A stretch of DNA of 64,000 nt from the NCBI GenBank assembly GCA_905220665.1, contig CAJNAR010000011.1:124001-188000 (forward strand), read 5' to 3'. The notes under the pieces are model-generated. The model made no database searches and was not told where the DNA came from. It saw only the letters and a list, made by a program, of their open reading frames with translations. The position numbers were made by a program, and so were the translations under genes. Every line of letters starts with the position of its first letter. The stretch's first letter is position 1. The DNA is from Albugo candida (taxonomy: Eukaryota > Oomycota > Peronosporomycetes > Albuginales > Albuginaceae). This document shows positions 36,602 through 48,900 of this stretch, piece after piece.

Positions 36602-37175
36602 TACGCTTATTGGATGAAAATAAATGCTGAGAAATAATTCAGCGTCACGCGGAGTATTTCTGGAAGAATTAGAATTTCTACTGCACAAGGTGACGTTGAA
36701 TATTATTCCGTCTATGGGACTTGAGTGATCTCAGACGCGGGAACTTTATACAGTTCATACTTCCTCGTATTTGCGCACTGACATGAACCACATATTGATT
36801 GGCTAGATCACCTTCTCTTATCATTTACCTCGCCCAAATTGAATATCAACAATCAGTCAGCTTTTTCACTCATAAGATCAAGAAGACAATGTTGCAGCAG
36901 AGACAAAAAAAGAATAGCCGAGGCGTTAATGCAGGCCGGGATGGTTCGGAGGCAGAAGCATCTCAGTACATGAGTCGTCAGTTGTCGCCTTGCCAGTACC
37001 GAGCCAGTATCAGAGGATGTCGTATCATATCTCCAGAACGTGAAATCGGTTGGGTATGCAAAGCGGGATTGAATTAAATGAGGAGATAATATTGCTGAAG
37101 GATACTAAAAGGCTCGGACTGCAAGCTTATGTGTAGCGTTATTCCACAACAACCATTTGATGATCATAATGGTAT
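36602..37175 (+). other. Spacer with one doubtful small open frame
   Basis: The only candidate is a plus-strand frame ending at 37,077, starting at ATG 36,889 (62 aa) or 36,799 (92 aa). It is rich in Gln, Arg and Ser (QQRQKKNSRG) with no known motif. It could be a small gene or chance. Confidence 0.25.
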
Positions 37176-38115
37176 TTACTCGCTTCTCAAATCTTCCAAA
37201 AGCTTCGAAATTTCCGCATTCGCCGTTACTCTTGATGATGGAGATAAATCGTAATACTTTTTCTTCGAGTGCTTTTCCCACTAACAGAGAATATTAGACA
37301 ATAGTGAAATACATCACAAAAAGGATCAAATTCTTTCAACGTACCAGCCGAACATCGCGAACAGAGTGATGTCGTGGCTCGTATGTGTGTTTGGTGCGTT
37401 TGATACCCCTATTGTGCTTGTCTAATAGCTGCTGCAGCTCAGCATCGTCGCGTTTGGCATCAGCTTGATCTCTAACTCGTCGTTTTGAAGCAATGCTGGC
37501 CATTTGATTCATCTGCGCACCTTGTCGAGTCGTGAGAGCGACAAATCGTTTCTTTTCATCGTTACTCGACTTGATCTTGCTAATATTCCTCTTCTTATCA
37601 TTGCCTACCAATCGGTCATCTTTTCGTAATTTTTTATCGTCAGATGTCGCCACAGCGAAGTTTGCACTTTTTTTATCTATTTGCTTGCGGTGTCTTTCAC
37701 TATTTTGATTTTCGACAATGACTCGTCGTTCGCCCCACCCTTCTTTGCGGACGTTTTCTAGACTATCGCGTTTATTCTGCATTTCGATTTTCTTCTTCAA
37801 AGCGTGTTTGCTTAAGGTTTTTATAATATAGATGCTTGGTTTGCTGTGATCTTCATGAAGCACATCAAACCACTTGTCGTATTTTCTTTCATCTGAGCCG
37901 AATTCTTCGTTATCTTTCTTTGCTGTAGATAATGCGGTCAAATCCAGAAAACGAGTCGGTGCGTCAAATTCAAAGAGCGGATCGCGCATACTTAAGCTAG
38001 GTACGCTTTTGGTCTTTGGAGGCACCAAAGGTAGATACGATTTTGATTATCGGCAGACATCAGGTACGATTACGATCTCCGAGTCCGGAATGCTCTCTTT
38101 AATGGAATAATCGAC
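37176..38115 (-). CDS. Basic TPX2-like protein
   Basis: Exons: 38,115-38,068 (an internal exon with an upstream AG acceptor; no start ATG found), 38,013-37,345 and 37,280-37,176, with introns of 54 and 64 bp. The joined part is 273 aa with the stop. It begins acidic (IPDSEIVI), then has FEFDAPTRFLDLT and YDKWFDVLHED, which resemble the N-terminal FDAPxxxF...WFD pattern of TPX2-type spindle proteins. A long lysine/arginine-rich stretch follows, then YEPRHHSVRDVRLWEKHSKK and YYDLSPSSRVTAN. The role would be microtubule or Aurora-kinase binding on the spindle; this is inferred from the short patterns only. The first exon is missing from my model. Confidence 0.5.
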
Positions 38116-38371
38116 CTAGAAAGCGCACGTTTTTTGTGATTGCAAGTAGGATCATAGAGGTAGAAGTCGCGTGGATAGTTGTTTTATAATCAGACAGAGT
38201 CGCTAAATGCATGCGTGACGGCGGACTGGGTCGGCTGGAAGGTCCTCGATAAAGAACCGTGGTCGGTCGTAATCATTGCACACTACTATTCGTACGTGCA
38301 AAGAAATTATGTTGTTATTGAATTGCAAGGGAATGTCCATAGATTCTTAGGTCGCGACTCATAACACTTAG

Positions 38372-38481
38372 ATGTCAGCATTCGAAGAGGCCTGTCGCAT
38401 AGTTTTCTCAAAGGATCAATCGATCGACGAAAAAGTAGCGCTCTCCACGTATATTACATCAGACCATCGCCGCCACTTGAG
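38372..38481 (+). CDS. First exon of a small gene split by Copia
   Basis: ATG at 38,372 opens 36 codons (MSAFEEACRIVFSKDQSIDE at the start) ending CACTTGAG|GTAACT, a good donor. The Copia element begins 36 bp later. After the element, an acceptor TGACTAG at 43,091 would join to 43,092-43,169 or so and give about 25 more codons to a TAG. This suggests a gene whose intron took up a 4.6 kb retrotransposon. Family unknown, and the downstream exon is uncertain. Confidence 0.35.
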
Positions 38482-38517
38482 GTAACTTTTTCATGTTTTA
38501 ATTTAAAGTGCATAATT

Positions 38518-38776
38518 TGTTGGAAACGGTGAGAAAAGTTGAAGGAGCAAGTGAATCTCGAGGAGCTTCGATGAGAACGGAAGAGGCGGCTGTCAGACCT
38601 CGGCAGGTAGATGTAGGAATAGTTGCACGTTAGCTCCAAAATTCAGATAGAGCTAGAAAAAAGGTAGTTCGGTAGAGGTGGAGAGTAAGGCATAGAAGAG
38701 AGAGAATAGCAGGTAAGGACAAACATAATACACAGAATCAATTTCGCGATCAACAACGCACCGAGCAATTACAACA
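38518..38776 (+). repeat. 5' LTR of Copia at 38.5 kb
   Basis: Starts TGTTGG and ends ACAACA, followed at once by the PBS. It aligns with 42,829-43,084, best over the last 160 bp (GGAATAGTTGCACGTTAGCT to the end). Confidence 0.8.
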
Positions 38777-38788
38777 GGTTATGAGCCC
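38777..38788 (+). promoter_or_regulatory. Copia primer-binding site (initiator tRNA-Met, internal)
   Basis: GGTTATGAGCCC directly follows the 5' LTR and is complementary to the anticodon stem-loop of initiator tRNA-Met, the half-tRNA priming mode known for copia. The gag start codon is the ATG inside this motif. Confidence 0.7.
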
Positions 38789-41700
38789 AATAACGGGATC
38801 AGACGACAGAAAGGGCGGACCGGCATCATCAGGTCACACAAATGCCTCACAGTCACGCGCAGCAACTCCGCCGCGCGCCGCTGCTGTCATTAGAGACGTG
38901 CCAGCTCGTGAAAGAACCTCGGCAACAGACGAAAAGATTCTCACGGCCCTCGCCGCTCTGTCGGATCGCATGGAAATGATGGAGACTTCCCAGATGCAGA
39001 CCGACGAGGATGAGCGCATGCTTGGTGCGATAGAGAGTGACCTGTTTTCTTCAGCTCTCGATGTGAAGATGGGCGCAAGGACGATGACAATCGATGCGCT
39101 GATGAACTCTCCGAAGCGCAAACCAGCATCTATTCAAGCGCAAGCATCATCACCCGTATTTGGCGAATCCTTGTTCTCGTCTCTCGTGACGCTGTCACCG
39201 ATACCGCCCATACAGTAGACAGGTGCGCTCTCCGGTCGACGCGGTGCCTCCTCGAGAGGGTGGTGCAGCAGCGCCAGCTAGGAGCGTTTTACCACGCGAC
39301 ACCGACGGCAGCTCAGCGCAAACTATATCCGCAAGTTTGACGGCACTGAGCTGTATCGTGGCTTGGATTCCAGTTTTTCTGAATAGGGAAAGACGTTTTT
39401 TCCTTGCGACAGGTCAACTTGGCCGAGGCATCGTGCGGTTTTCGCTGTAGCGAAGGCGTTAATGTGAACCTGCTCGGTCATTACCTGGCTGGTACAGACG
39501 AAAGGCACTATCATAAGCAAGTCGATTTCTGGTGTCCTCAGCGAAAGGAATCACGCAGATGTTTTGGGTGCGAAAAGACTGGACATATTCAAGCGAATTG
39601 CCGGATCAGGTTGAAAGATACCCGCAGAAGCGATGAAAGATCAGTGAAAGCCATATTGTGCTCGCAAGGGGCAAATACAAAGCACGTAAGCGCGGAAAAC
39701 GCGGTGGGCGTAAGCAAAAGGCGCAAGCTGATTCTGTGAATGCTACCGGTGATGTTAACGATAGTAAACCAAGCGACTGGATTCTGGAAAATGATTCAAG
39801 CAGGCAATTGATGAATGACGCATCGATTATACACGACGCTGAAGAGTACGACCACGAGATCTCGATGAATGGCAGACGGTGAGTCGCTGAAGATCTCCAG
39901 TGTTGGAAGTGCTCGCTTACAAGTAACTACGGATGGTAAAGAGCGAACGATCACGCTCACGAACGTATATCTGGCGCCGCATTTGGGCGCAAAATCGTCT
40001 TATACGTGAAGCTTGAGAGGAATGGGTTCGGGCTCGTGTACAGTGGATCATGTCGTTCGCTAGTGCGACGGAGCGACGGAGCAGTAGCCTTCGATGTCAT
40101 TAGGTGGACGAACGGACTGTACGTGCATACAACGGTGACAGCTGTGCGCCTAAAGACGTCATCAGATGTTTTAATGGCTATGCTTACCACCACAGGATCT
40201 AGCACGCCAGCAGCAGATGTGCAGTGTGGATCCATGATGCAATTTCATGCTCGGATGGGACTCCTATCGCTCGGAACGATTAAAAGAATGGCGAAGAAGA
40301 CACCAGGGTCTTGCATCAAGATTACGAACCACAAGAGAGGGCCTGTATTTCGTGCAAAGAAGGGAAGCAGACAAAGAACAAGCAGCCGCTAGCGGACATC
40401 GGCGGAAACGCGCCTATTGATCGCATTGGTGGAGTGATTTGTTCCACTTTGAAAGGTCCTAAGACGTCATCAGGTAGGCGCGGCAATCGCTACCTCGTGA
40501 ACTTCGTCGACCCCAAGTCGAACTACTGTCGTGTTTTTTTTGGCGTCCACGAAAGACAAGGCTGCAAAAAAGTTCGAAGATTTCCTGGTTTTCTCGAGCG
40601 AATGTTTGAGTGCAAAATTTACGTTTTGCGAACGGACGGTGGGGGAAGTACATAAATGTTGACCTGTTCTGCTAGCGCATAGAAGTTGAGCGACAGATCA
40701 GGGAATCAAGGTTCGAACGGCAAGGCCGAGCGCTTGCACCGGACATACTCAACATGGCACGCAGCATGATCTTTGTCAGCCGGCTCCCGATCAAATTTTG
40801 GGAGACGCCGTGGAGTACTACACGTACATTGTGAACAGGAGCCCGACTCTAGCGAACACCAGACGCGCATCGCCGATTGAAGTGCTGTGTTTGGGAGCAC
40901 CTGGGCGGTATACATAGACACACAAAAAATCGCTTGCGCAGAAATCGCAAGCTGGCGTCATCAACCAGCTATGAAACCAAATTTTTTTTCGTCTTTTTGC
41001 AGAAGGACATTAAGTTCGTGACGAAGCAGCACGTTATGAACATCGAGACTCTTAGTGAGGAGCAAAACTGTCAGCTGCAGCGCTCACTGAAGTTTGAACA
41101 CCAAGTTGAAATGACTACATCTATACCAGGGACTCAAGTCACTACATGTGAGAGCGCGCCTCCAGATAAGAGGATAAAGAGCGTCCACAAAGGAAAAAAC
41201 AGTGGAAGCGTGCGGCGTATAGCCCTCGAGGGATTTCTAAACGCGCAGCGGCGACTGGATACAAGAAAGAGTCATCTCAAGGTCAAAGCGTGGTAAAACT
41301 CGTTGCTGAGGGCGATCCGAAGAACTACACTGACGCAATGCGGAGCTCAAAGCGTGACGACTGAACGAAGGCAATGCTTGAAGAGATAAAGGCTCTCGAG
41401 GATAACGGTGTGCGGAGACTGATCAAGCGATCAGCCAACAGCAACGCTCTCGACACGAAATGGGTCTACAAGACAAAAACGGACGCACAAGGGAGCATAG
41501 AAGACTCAAAGAGCGATTAGTCGCGTGCGGGAACGAACAAGTCCTGGGAGTGTACTACAGTCACACTTTCGCTGCGGTTATGGACCTGTCGACAGCGGCA
41601 AAGCACGGTGACATACCGAATGCGTATTCAAGGCCGACAAAGAAGCGCACCTCGAGATTTATCTGCAAGTTCCTCGGGGATGGACGTAGACGAAAAGACG

Positions 41701-42828
41701 CTAGATAATCTCGGCGCCAGGAGCAAGAGCGATTTGTTGCTACAACTGCATAAGAGCCTATACGGATTGAAGCAAGCGATGCGCCTGTGGAGTCAATTGC
41801 TACATGCGAGGCTCACTGAGGCGGGATACAAATAGTGCGTTGTGGACATGTGTTTATATCGCAAACAAGATGGTGGAGACGTCGTCATGGTCGGCGTATA
41901 TGTCCATGGCCTGCTGGCAACCGGAACTAGCGCTGAAGTCTTCATGTCAGCCTCGGCTCGCTGTCGATTAAGGAACTGAGACGTTTGTCAAAGTTTCTGG
42001 GTATGCGCGTGTCACTTGACAATACGGCTCCTATGTTCTGGATCAGGAGGAGGCTATTCAAGACCTTCTGCGCGTGCATGGGCTTGTAGAAGCAAACCCG
42101 ACGCTTTCGCCTATTAGATCCGACTGTTAAGAGGTTCATGAAGAAGTCAGCGCTACTCGGGACGACGAGCGAGGCTGGAGAATCATCAATCAAGGGCTTT
42201 CAGTCGCTTGTTGGAAGTCTACTTTGAGTGGCGCGGTGCACGCGGCCAGATGTGTCGTTCGCTGTGCGCAAAGCGACGCAGAAGCGCACCAGCCAAGTGT
42301 TCACGATTGTATGTTGATGAAGCGCATTGCATGATATCTAAAAAGGGACTCAAGAAGTAAGGCTGTGGATGACACCAAGAGTTGAAGTTCGGGAGACTCC
42401 GACGCTGGATTTGTACAGTGACGCAGATTTTGCAAGTGACAAGAAGGACCGCAAGTCGCCGACTGTCAACATCGTTTTGCTTAACGGCATGCCCGTGAGC
42501 TGGAGTTCAAAAAAAAACAGGCAACTATAGAAGAAGAGTTTGTTGCCGTTCGGAATCCTCGCGCGATTTGCTCGGCATCCGTGAGATGCTGGGCGAGGTC
42601 AACATGGCGCCCGCTCTACTCATGCTAATGCATGCGGATAACCAGGCGTCTATCAAGCAAATTGAAGGCGAAGCATCATCGGTAAAGGCTAAACACATTG
42701 ATGTGCGGCTCAAGTTCGTGTGCGACTACGCCAGACGCGGCATTTTTCTCGCGCAATACGTGCGTTCGGAGTAAATGCTCTCAGACTTGCTGACGAAAGC
42801 ACTGGACTCAGCAAATCTTGCAAATTTG

Positions 42829-43084
42829 TGTTCACTCGTGTGCTTGGAGTATCAATTAAAGGACTTCGAGATGAGAAAAAAGCACGGAAGAGGCAGAGGT
42901 CACGTCTCGGCAGATAGGTATTGGAATAGTTGCACGTTAGCTTCAAAATTCAGGTAGAGACAGAGAAGAAGGCAGTTCGCTAAAGGTGGAGAGCAAGGCA
43001 TAGAAGAGAAAGAATAGCAGGTAAGGACAAACATAATACACAGAATCAATTTCGCCATCAACAACGCACCCAACATTTACAACA
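42829..43084 (+). repeat. 3' LTR of Copia at 38.5 kb
   Basis: Homologous to 38,518-38,776 and ends TTACAACA at 43,084. The first 80 bp have diverged, so the left edge is approximate. Confidence 0.75.
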
Positions 43085-43203
43085 TGACTAGGATGATCTT
43101 TCGCGTTTACCGATTCCGCGATTGCACGAGGATAGCTCAATTAATAGCCAAGATGAAAACAAAAAATTAGAATTAGAAGAAAGACATTCTATTATATTAT
43201 TAA

Positions 43204-43906
43204 GGGGGCCGCTATGGCCACAAACAAAACTACTACGGCCACAGAAAATTGATCTAACCAATCACAGCTCACAAAATTTAATTGCTGCTAAGTATGCTAG
43301 CCAATCAGGTCACTTGTCTACTTTTGTACACGAGCTCATTCTGTTTCTTACGCTGCTTATGTTATATTGTTCTAGCGTAGGTACGTTTTTTCCTGATATC
43401 TGTATGGTAGGCTTATAGTAGAGACTCAGGATGTTGGAAAGGTGGCGGTTGCTGCTGAGAAAAATAAAAAATCGTTTTTTCTTAAATTATTTATTATTTG
43501 TTTATATAAATTCTATTTTCAGAATTAAAAGTGTTCAGTAATATAAGTAGAAAAGCATGGCTTCACGCCGCGCCGATTGCCATTGGACATGGAGCTTTTT
43601 CTAGATGTGATTGCAAAACTTTAGTGATTGGAAAAAACACGTAGGAAGAAAGGAATATTTCAAACTGACCTGTTCAAATACTTTCCTAACGGTGTAGTCT
43701 GAAATCTTTCGGTTGATATGCTGAAAAATGTCACCACGTGGGTCGGCTGCGCGAAAGTTATAATTTTCTTTTGTTGCTTCGCCAGTTCTGGCGTACTTAG
43801 CAACAATATAATTTGTGAGCTGTGATTGGTTAGATCAATTGTCTGTGGCCACAGTGGTTTTGTCTGTGACCGTAGTATTAATGTCTATGGCCATAGCAGT
43901 TCCCTT
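43204..43906. mobile_element. 703 bp MITE with long terminal inverted repeats
   Basis: The ends are inverted repeats of roughly 95 bp. The left end reads through CGCTATGGCCA, then GATCTAACCAATCACAGCTC; the right end carries the complement. A 7 bp target duplication TTATTAA flanks it (43,197-43,203 and 43,907-43,913). The paralogous segment at 63.37 kb has the single uninterrupted TTAATAA, so both edges are certain. No transposase is encoded; the 98-aa frame running from 43,122 into it is not credible. The family cannot be named from ends and target size alone. Confidence 0.88.
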
Positions 43907-43916
43907 TTATTAATTG

Positions 43917-44588
43917 CTAGGGATTTTCAGTATTGCAAATTTCATCAAATCCGATGAGCGTCTCGGCTGCCGACTGTAAAGCTTGGATTTCATCCAGGTA
44001 CACCTCCAAAAGATCTCGATATCCACGCTCCAAACGCTCGAAATACATATACTCCTCCATAGTAATGCATGCGTCGTAATCCCAGCCGATAGTAATCACA
44101 TCCATGCAATCGGCCGTCGCTCCGTTGACTTGACGGAGGATTTCCTGCTTCCGGGCCTCTTTGAATTTGTTCTTCATTTCTGTCGAATTCATATAATCGA
44201 TGTCCTCCTGTAACGCGGCTGCCGGAGATGGCATTCCACCGCTTTCCTGCTCCTCCTCGTGATATAGTGTCATGTTACGTACCGTGAGCAATCTTTTCAG
44301 CTCATTCATAACGCGATCTTTTGTGACCGTGATGTTCTTCACAGCAGTGGATATTGTCTCCACCGCCTCATATTCGTCCGGATTCATTGATCCAGACCAG
44401 CGCTTCCACTGCGCACGGATTTGAGCTGCACATGCAGCATAAGCTTCAGCAATACGCTTCAGCAAGTCTTTAAAGTAGGTTAGCATGTTGTTAGAATTTT
44501 TTGAAAAGTGAAATACCTTCTTGTTGATCGAGAACCTTCGTCGTTGCCGATCATTGACACTAAGTCTCTTGGCGAGAAATCGTGTCAC
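43917..44588 (-). CDS. Unknown 223-aa protein, left copy
   Basis: One uninterrupted frame with a basic start (MTRFLAKRLSVNDRQRRRF), then amphipathic helices (LLKRIAEAYAACAAQIRAQW, VKNITVTKDRVMNELKRLL), an acidic segment (HEEEQESGG), and a C-terminal part with CMDVITIGWDYDACIT and YMYFERLERGYRDLLEVYL. No signal peptide or membrane helix. It differs from the right copy (62,700-63,371) at only about six residues, with no indel. A second Met at residue 35 is an alternative start. An intron-like stretch (GTATTTCAC ... TTTAAAG) covers residues 25-40, but removing it breaks the frame. Function unknown. Confidence 0.7.
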   Translation of the reverse strand: MTRFLAKRLSVNDRQRRRFSINKKVFHFSKNSNNMLTYFKDLLKRIAEAYAACAAQIRAQWKRWSGSMNPDEYEAVETISTAVKNITVTKDRVMNELKRLLTVRNMTLYHEEEQESGGMPSPAAALQEDIDYMNSTEMKNKFKEARKQEILRQVNGATADCMDVITIGWDYDACITMEEYMYFERLERGYRDLLEVYLDEIQALQSAAETLIGFDEICNTENP

Positions 44589-45910
44589 TCAAGGGATCAA
44601 ATAGATACGTGCCAACATTAATAAGGGCGAAACCTATTTGATGTAAATTACATTACATTAGCCATACAAATCTGGCATTATGAAGCTTATGTAGTCTAGT
44701 ATGTAGCCCGAAGTTGCGCCGCTGCAAATACTTTCGAATTCGATGCGAGCGTATACAATACATTGCTACTGCCTTCATCCGTAGGGACACCCATATGCAC
44801 TTGTGCAAAGATTAGGGCCCATGGATTGTCTTTGATGCATCACCAGAGCATCTGTGAGTAATAATCCGCTACTGCATCCATCGGCACAATATGTGTGTCT
44901 TCCGCGCGCCAAATCGATCAAAACGGTACACGAGCAAGTTTGTATGAATCGTTAAACCATCTACGCCCGCACATAGTTAAACTTCCACAGAGTAAAAGGC
45001 GCTCGAAGTAATTGCTGTAAATTGGTTCGATCAAAGAACAGAAAGATTCAATACGCGAATGCTAATGCAATTACGTATGCGAGTTCATTCTTCACCTTGA
45101 ATCGCAGAATCTCGTGGGTTGTTCTTGTATCGGGCCATCCAATGCTGTCATTGAAAAAGCGTTCTGGTCTAGAAATGCGGCAAAGGATTTGCGAGGACCT
45201 CTCTCGTCCCCGACAAACGTTCTGATAGAATTGAGGAAAGGAGAAGGCTGCTCCGTATGCACTTCCTTTAAACTGTATACTTGTGGTCTGATTCCATTCA
45301 CAAAAAAAAGAAATAGGGGGTATAGGATGTTGAATCTTTTGATGTATACCGTCTCTTGAGTGAGAATTGATATGCTTGTCCAAGGATTTCAATGGTTGGA
45401 TGGCAATAACACCTTTCAAGCTGTTTCCTTGGACCGCTGTATCCCGCTCATACAGTCTGCACGAATGCAAATTCTCAAATTCCTATAAATCCAGCCAAGA
45501 TGCTGTTTTTGGGTACGATATGATTGTCACATGTCACCAATACGCAATCAGTTTGCTACAAAATCATCCAAATTCTCTACGAATATCCAATTACGATAAG
45601 AGCCGGTCGAATCTGAAAGTGATGACACTTTCGCACCACTAGATGACAATGCCTCGAATAACTAACGTTAGTATCCATACGGACACCTTCCATAATCCAG
45701 AAAGAAATCATTCTCGCACGATCATACATCTAAGTGACCATCTACACGATTTATGCATCAGGATTTGTTAAGAAAAACGGCCTGAAAAAAAAACACTGAA
45801 TATCTTCGAAAGCCCGACTGAAAGATAAAAGCTTTGCTCCATCAAACGCGTTATGTTTTGAATTAAACTTCTAATTTTGTAATTGATGTTTTGCGTTTAT
45901 ACCTGAAGTA
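44589..45910. other. Diverged duplicated segment without intact gene, left copy
   Basis: This aligns with 61.4-62.7 kb in reverse. Up to about 44,735 the copies are nearly identical; beyond that they are only moderately similar. Shared coding-like traces on the plus strand (MTMPRITNVSIHTD, TIIHLSDHL near 45,640-45,740) are interrupted by stops in both copies. I read this as an old pseudogene of unknown type. The CEP120 promoter should lie at its right end. Confidence 0.45.
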
Positions 45911-48900
45911 ATGAACCAAACGACTTTGACCAGTAGCGGTAGGACGACAACAGGAAGTAGAGCAAGTTGGCAATTAGCTCTTCGCGTAAGGCAACTGAGA
46001 CAACATCCCCGAGCTCTCCGACGCCGTACCGTAGACAATGTATCGCACACTGCTATACACAGCAAAATCCTACAATCTCTTACAGATGTTCGTCTTCACA
46101 CATCGGTAGGAGGGACGGCATTGGTCTCAAAAGAATGCAACTGGCGGAAAGATATGCCAATCTCGGAAATAAAGAGAAAAGAACGGTCATTGAGTCAGGT
46201 TTACTGGAAAGCAGAGAACGGGACGCTGTGCTCAACGCTGTCAATGTCACAATTTAGCGCACTCAAAGCAGCAACGCCATTGGTCAAAGTTACATTGTAT
46301 GGAATATGCAGATCTCATCAGCCAACAAACTGTAAAATTCCACTAGAAATCTCTTTACAACTGTCTCAAAATGAAGAAGCCATCAGTTTGGGATATTTTT
46401 TCATCGATCTTAGGTGAGACAATGCTGAATGACGGATAGTACACACAACGAAACACGCTATTGTAGAACACCAAACCTATCTGCCAGATGGACACGAGTT
46501 ATGAATGCAGCTATCAGCGCTGAGGTAATGTTCGAGAGTTCATTCTCAGTTCAGGAAACGAATGAACAGCTTGCTCCAACTTCTTACACGAGCGGACAAT
46601 CTCACGCAACTCGAGAAAATAAAGATGATTGTTTACAGCTTGGACGAGATAATGGTCAAGATGTTTTTGTCATTTCAATAAAGATACGTGATGCCAAGAA
46701 TCTTCATAGCGCTTTACCGAATCAGAATCTGTCGTCATTGAAGGAGTATTGGCTCAGCTACTCTTTTTTTGATCTTGTCATTCAGACCGACGCATTTATT
46801 GATTTGAAATCACCCACCTTCCCTCCTATCAAGGACAATTTCAGGATAAGAAGCTCACCGAACGATTTGCGGGAATTCTTACGCAATCAGAAATTAGTAA
46901 TCTATCTTTGCGCTCAAGATGAAGTCTTTGGAGATGTAGAAGTACCATTTTCCGGATTATTCACTCAATCAATTTTCTCAGCAGATATCAGTGAAAATGA
47001 AGCCAACAGCGCTGTGGTTGAGGATTGTCTCGTGTTTGATAAATCAGCTCAACCACTTCCTTTTGTGACTGTCGAAGTACGTGTGCTACGTGAGAAAACA
47101 ACGAAGAATGTACTCCATCCAGGAATCGAAATATCAGGGAGCTTGAAGGAAGACATTCGCAGTCCGGAACCGACTGATACTTTGGTGGAAACTTCAGAGC
47201 ACGTACATGGTACTAGGAAAATGAAAATTCAGCATTTATGTGTAAAAAAGTCGTTTATGAAGACTTTTGCGCTGCTTGGTATTGGTGAGGTGGAGCTAGA
47301 AGCATGTTTAGGTAGCCATAAAGACACAGGAAGCATTAGCTGGCTTGCTATGACGCCTGAACACTATTATGGGAGACCGAGTGAAGTGTCTTTGCCAATA
47401 TTAACGATGAAAGAAACGGAAATGGACGTAAAAATTGCTTTTATTGGGACAACCGACTATGGCGAAAGAATCGAAAATTTTGCATTTTTGACGGTACCGA
47501 CTTCCGATACGCTTTCACCGATAGTTCTTTCAAATCAGAAGAAGGAAGAAATAGGCTCTTGCTCTCTGCGATCGTATAACGCTGAGAAGCCGGCAGAAAT
47601 CATGGTAGAAATTGAGCAGGAGGAAGCATTTGATTCCGTTTATGGGAGTGGAATTCAAGACTCAAGAATAAGCCACAGGTTTCATCTGATGATTGATTTC
47701 GAAGCAATCCAGCTAGGTCAAGATTCATCTTCCACCATCATATTCGAGATGACGAATCCTTTCCTTGATATTGACAAAGGTAAGAACTTCCGCTTCATCC
47801 GTCCTTGCTTTGCTAAATCAGAGGTTATGCTTCAGTCCGGGTTGGCGCAAATATCAGGCAAAGATCACCAAAGAAGATCATACTGTCAAACACCTACTGC
47901 AAATACGCCGTCACCACATCGGAAGCGACTCTGCCAGATATGATGAAAGAACACTTACACGTCACTATTCTTGGTCGGAACGCATTAAAAGACTTGAATG
48001 GGTTCGTACACTATACGAGTTTCTTCGATTACTGGCAGCTTTTGATCTGATTTTTCACAGGGATGAAGCCGAGCGAACGAAGCGCATCGGAGAAGCTGTT
48101 TTCTCGCTGAATTATCTGTTTTTCGCGCGGGAGTTTTATTGTTGTGGTGCGAGAAATTGTGACGCGACATTTGCGTCGCACGAGGATGCAGAAACCCATC
48201 AATGCGAATCGAACACCGAGAAATCGATCCACGCTTGCAAAAGCTGCACTTTAAACCTTCCAATAGTGAGCAATGTTATAGGATCAGATGGCCAAAAAGC
48301 GTTCGGAAGTGTCGATATTGCAGCGTACATAGAAGACTGCGGCGCTGGGAATCTCGTATCTCATAAGTAACTTCTTTCGGAGACTTCACTTGTCGCTAGT
48401 TACTGAGCGCATTTTGTAGCGCACAAGTCGAAAGCTTTTTCACCGAAAAGACCAGACGGACTCAGCCGCTCATTGAACAAAAGGGTACTTTTATCGTGGG
48501 CTCCAACAACTCCGAGCTCCAAGGCACGCTTTACGATTACAGTCTTACACGAGAATGTACGAGTTCAGCGAAGATGGCGAATGAAAAAGTGGAAGAGATC
48601 GAGTCGGTGATCCCTCAGAATAGGGACGATGCAGTGGTAAATACTCCCTCAGTCACCCCGTTGAAGTCTCCGCCTCAACAGGATAGCTTTAAGGTGAAGG
48701 CTAAACTCAATGAATTAAGCGAACTGAAGCAGTATCTCCTCGATGAGCATGACAAATTAGTGCAGAAACAAGCAAGAAGAGAGGTGGAACAAAGGAGAAA
48801 ACTTTTAGAGAATGAGACGAATAGGATCAAAGTGCTGGAGGAAGAATGGGCGAAGAAGGAGGTGGAAAGAAACACGATTGTTCATGGTACGCAAAAAGAG

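Larger units (their letters stand above)
38518..43084 (+). mobile_element. Copia-type LTR retrotransposon, full length but degenerate
   Basis: LTRs of about 259 bp (38,518-38,776) and 256 bp (42,829-43,084) start TGTT and end ACAACA. They have clearly diverged, so the insertion is old. The PBS GGTTATGAGCCC at 38,777-38,788 directly follows the 5' LTR. The gag ORF starts inside it (ATG 38,781; 145 aa). A CCHC knuckle (CFGCEKTGHIQANC) is at 39,570. The protease core reads WILENDSSRQL instead of an Asp-Ser/Thr-Gly core, so it is dead. Integrase is at about 40,200-41,000, RT at about 41,390-42,100 (LVACGNEQVLG, SLYGLKQA) and RNase H at about 42,400-42,800. Many frameshifts. The 5 bp flanks (TAATT/TGACT) do not match. 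Confidence 0.85.
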
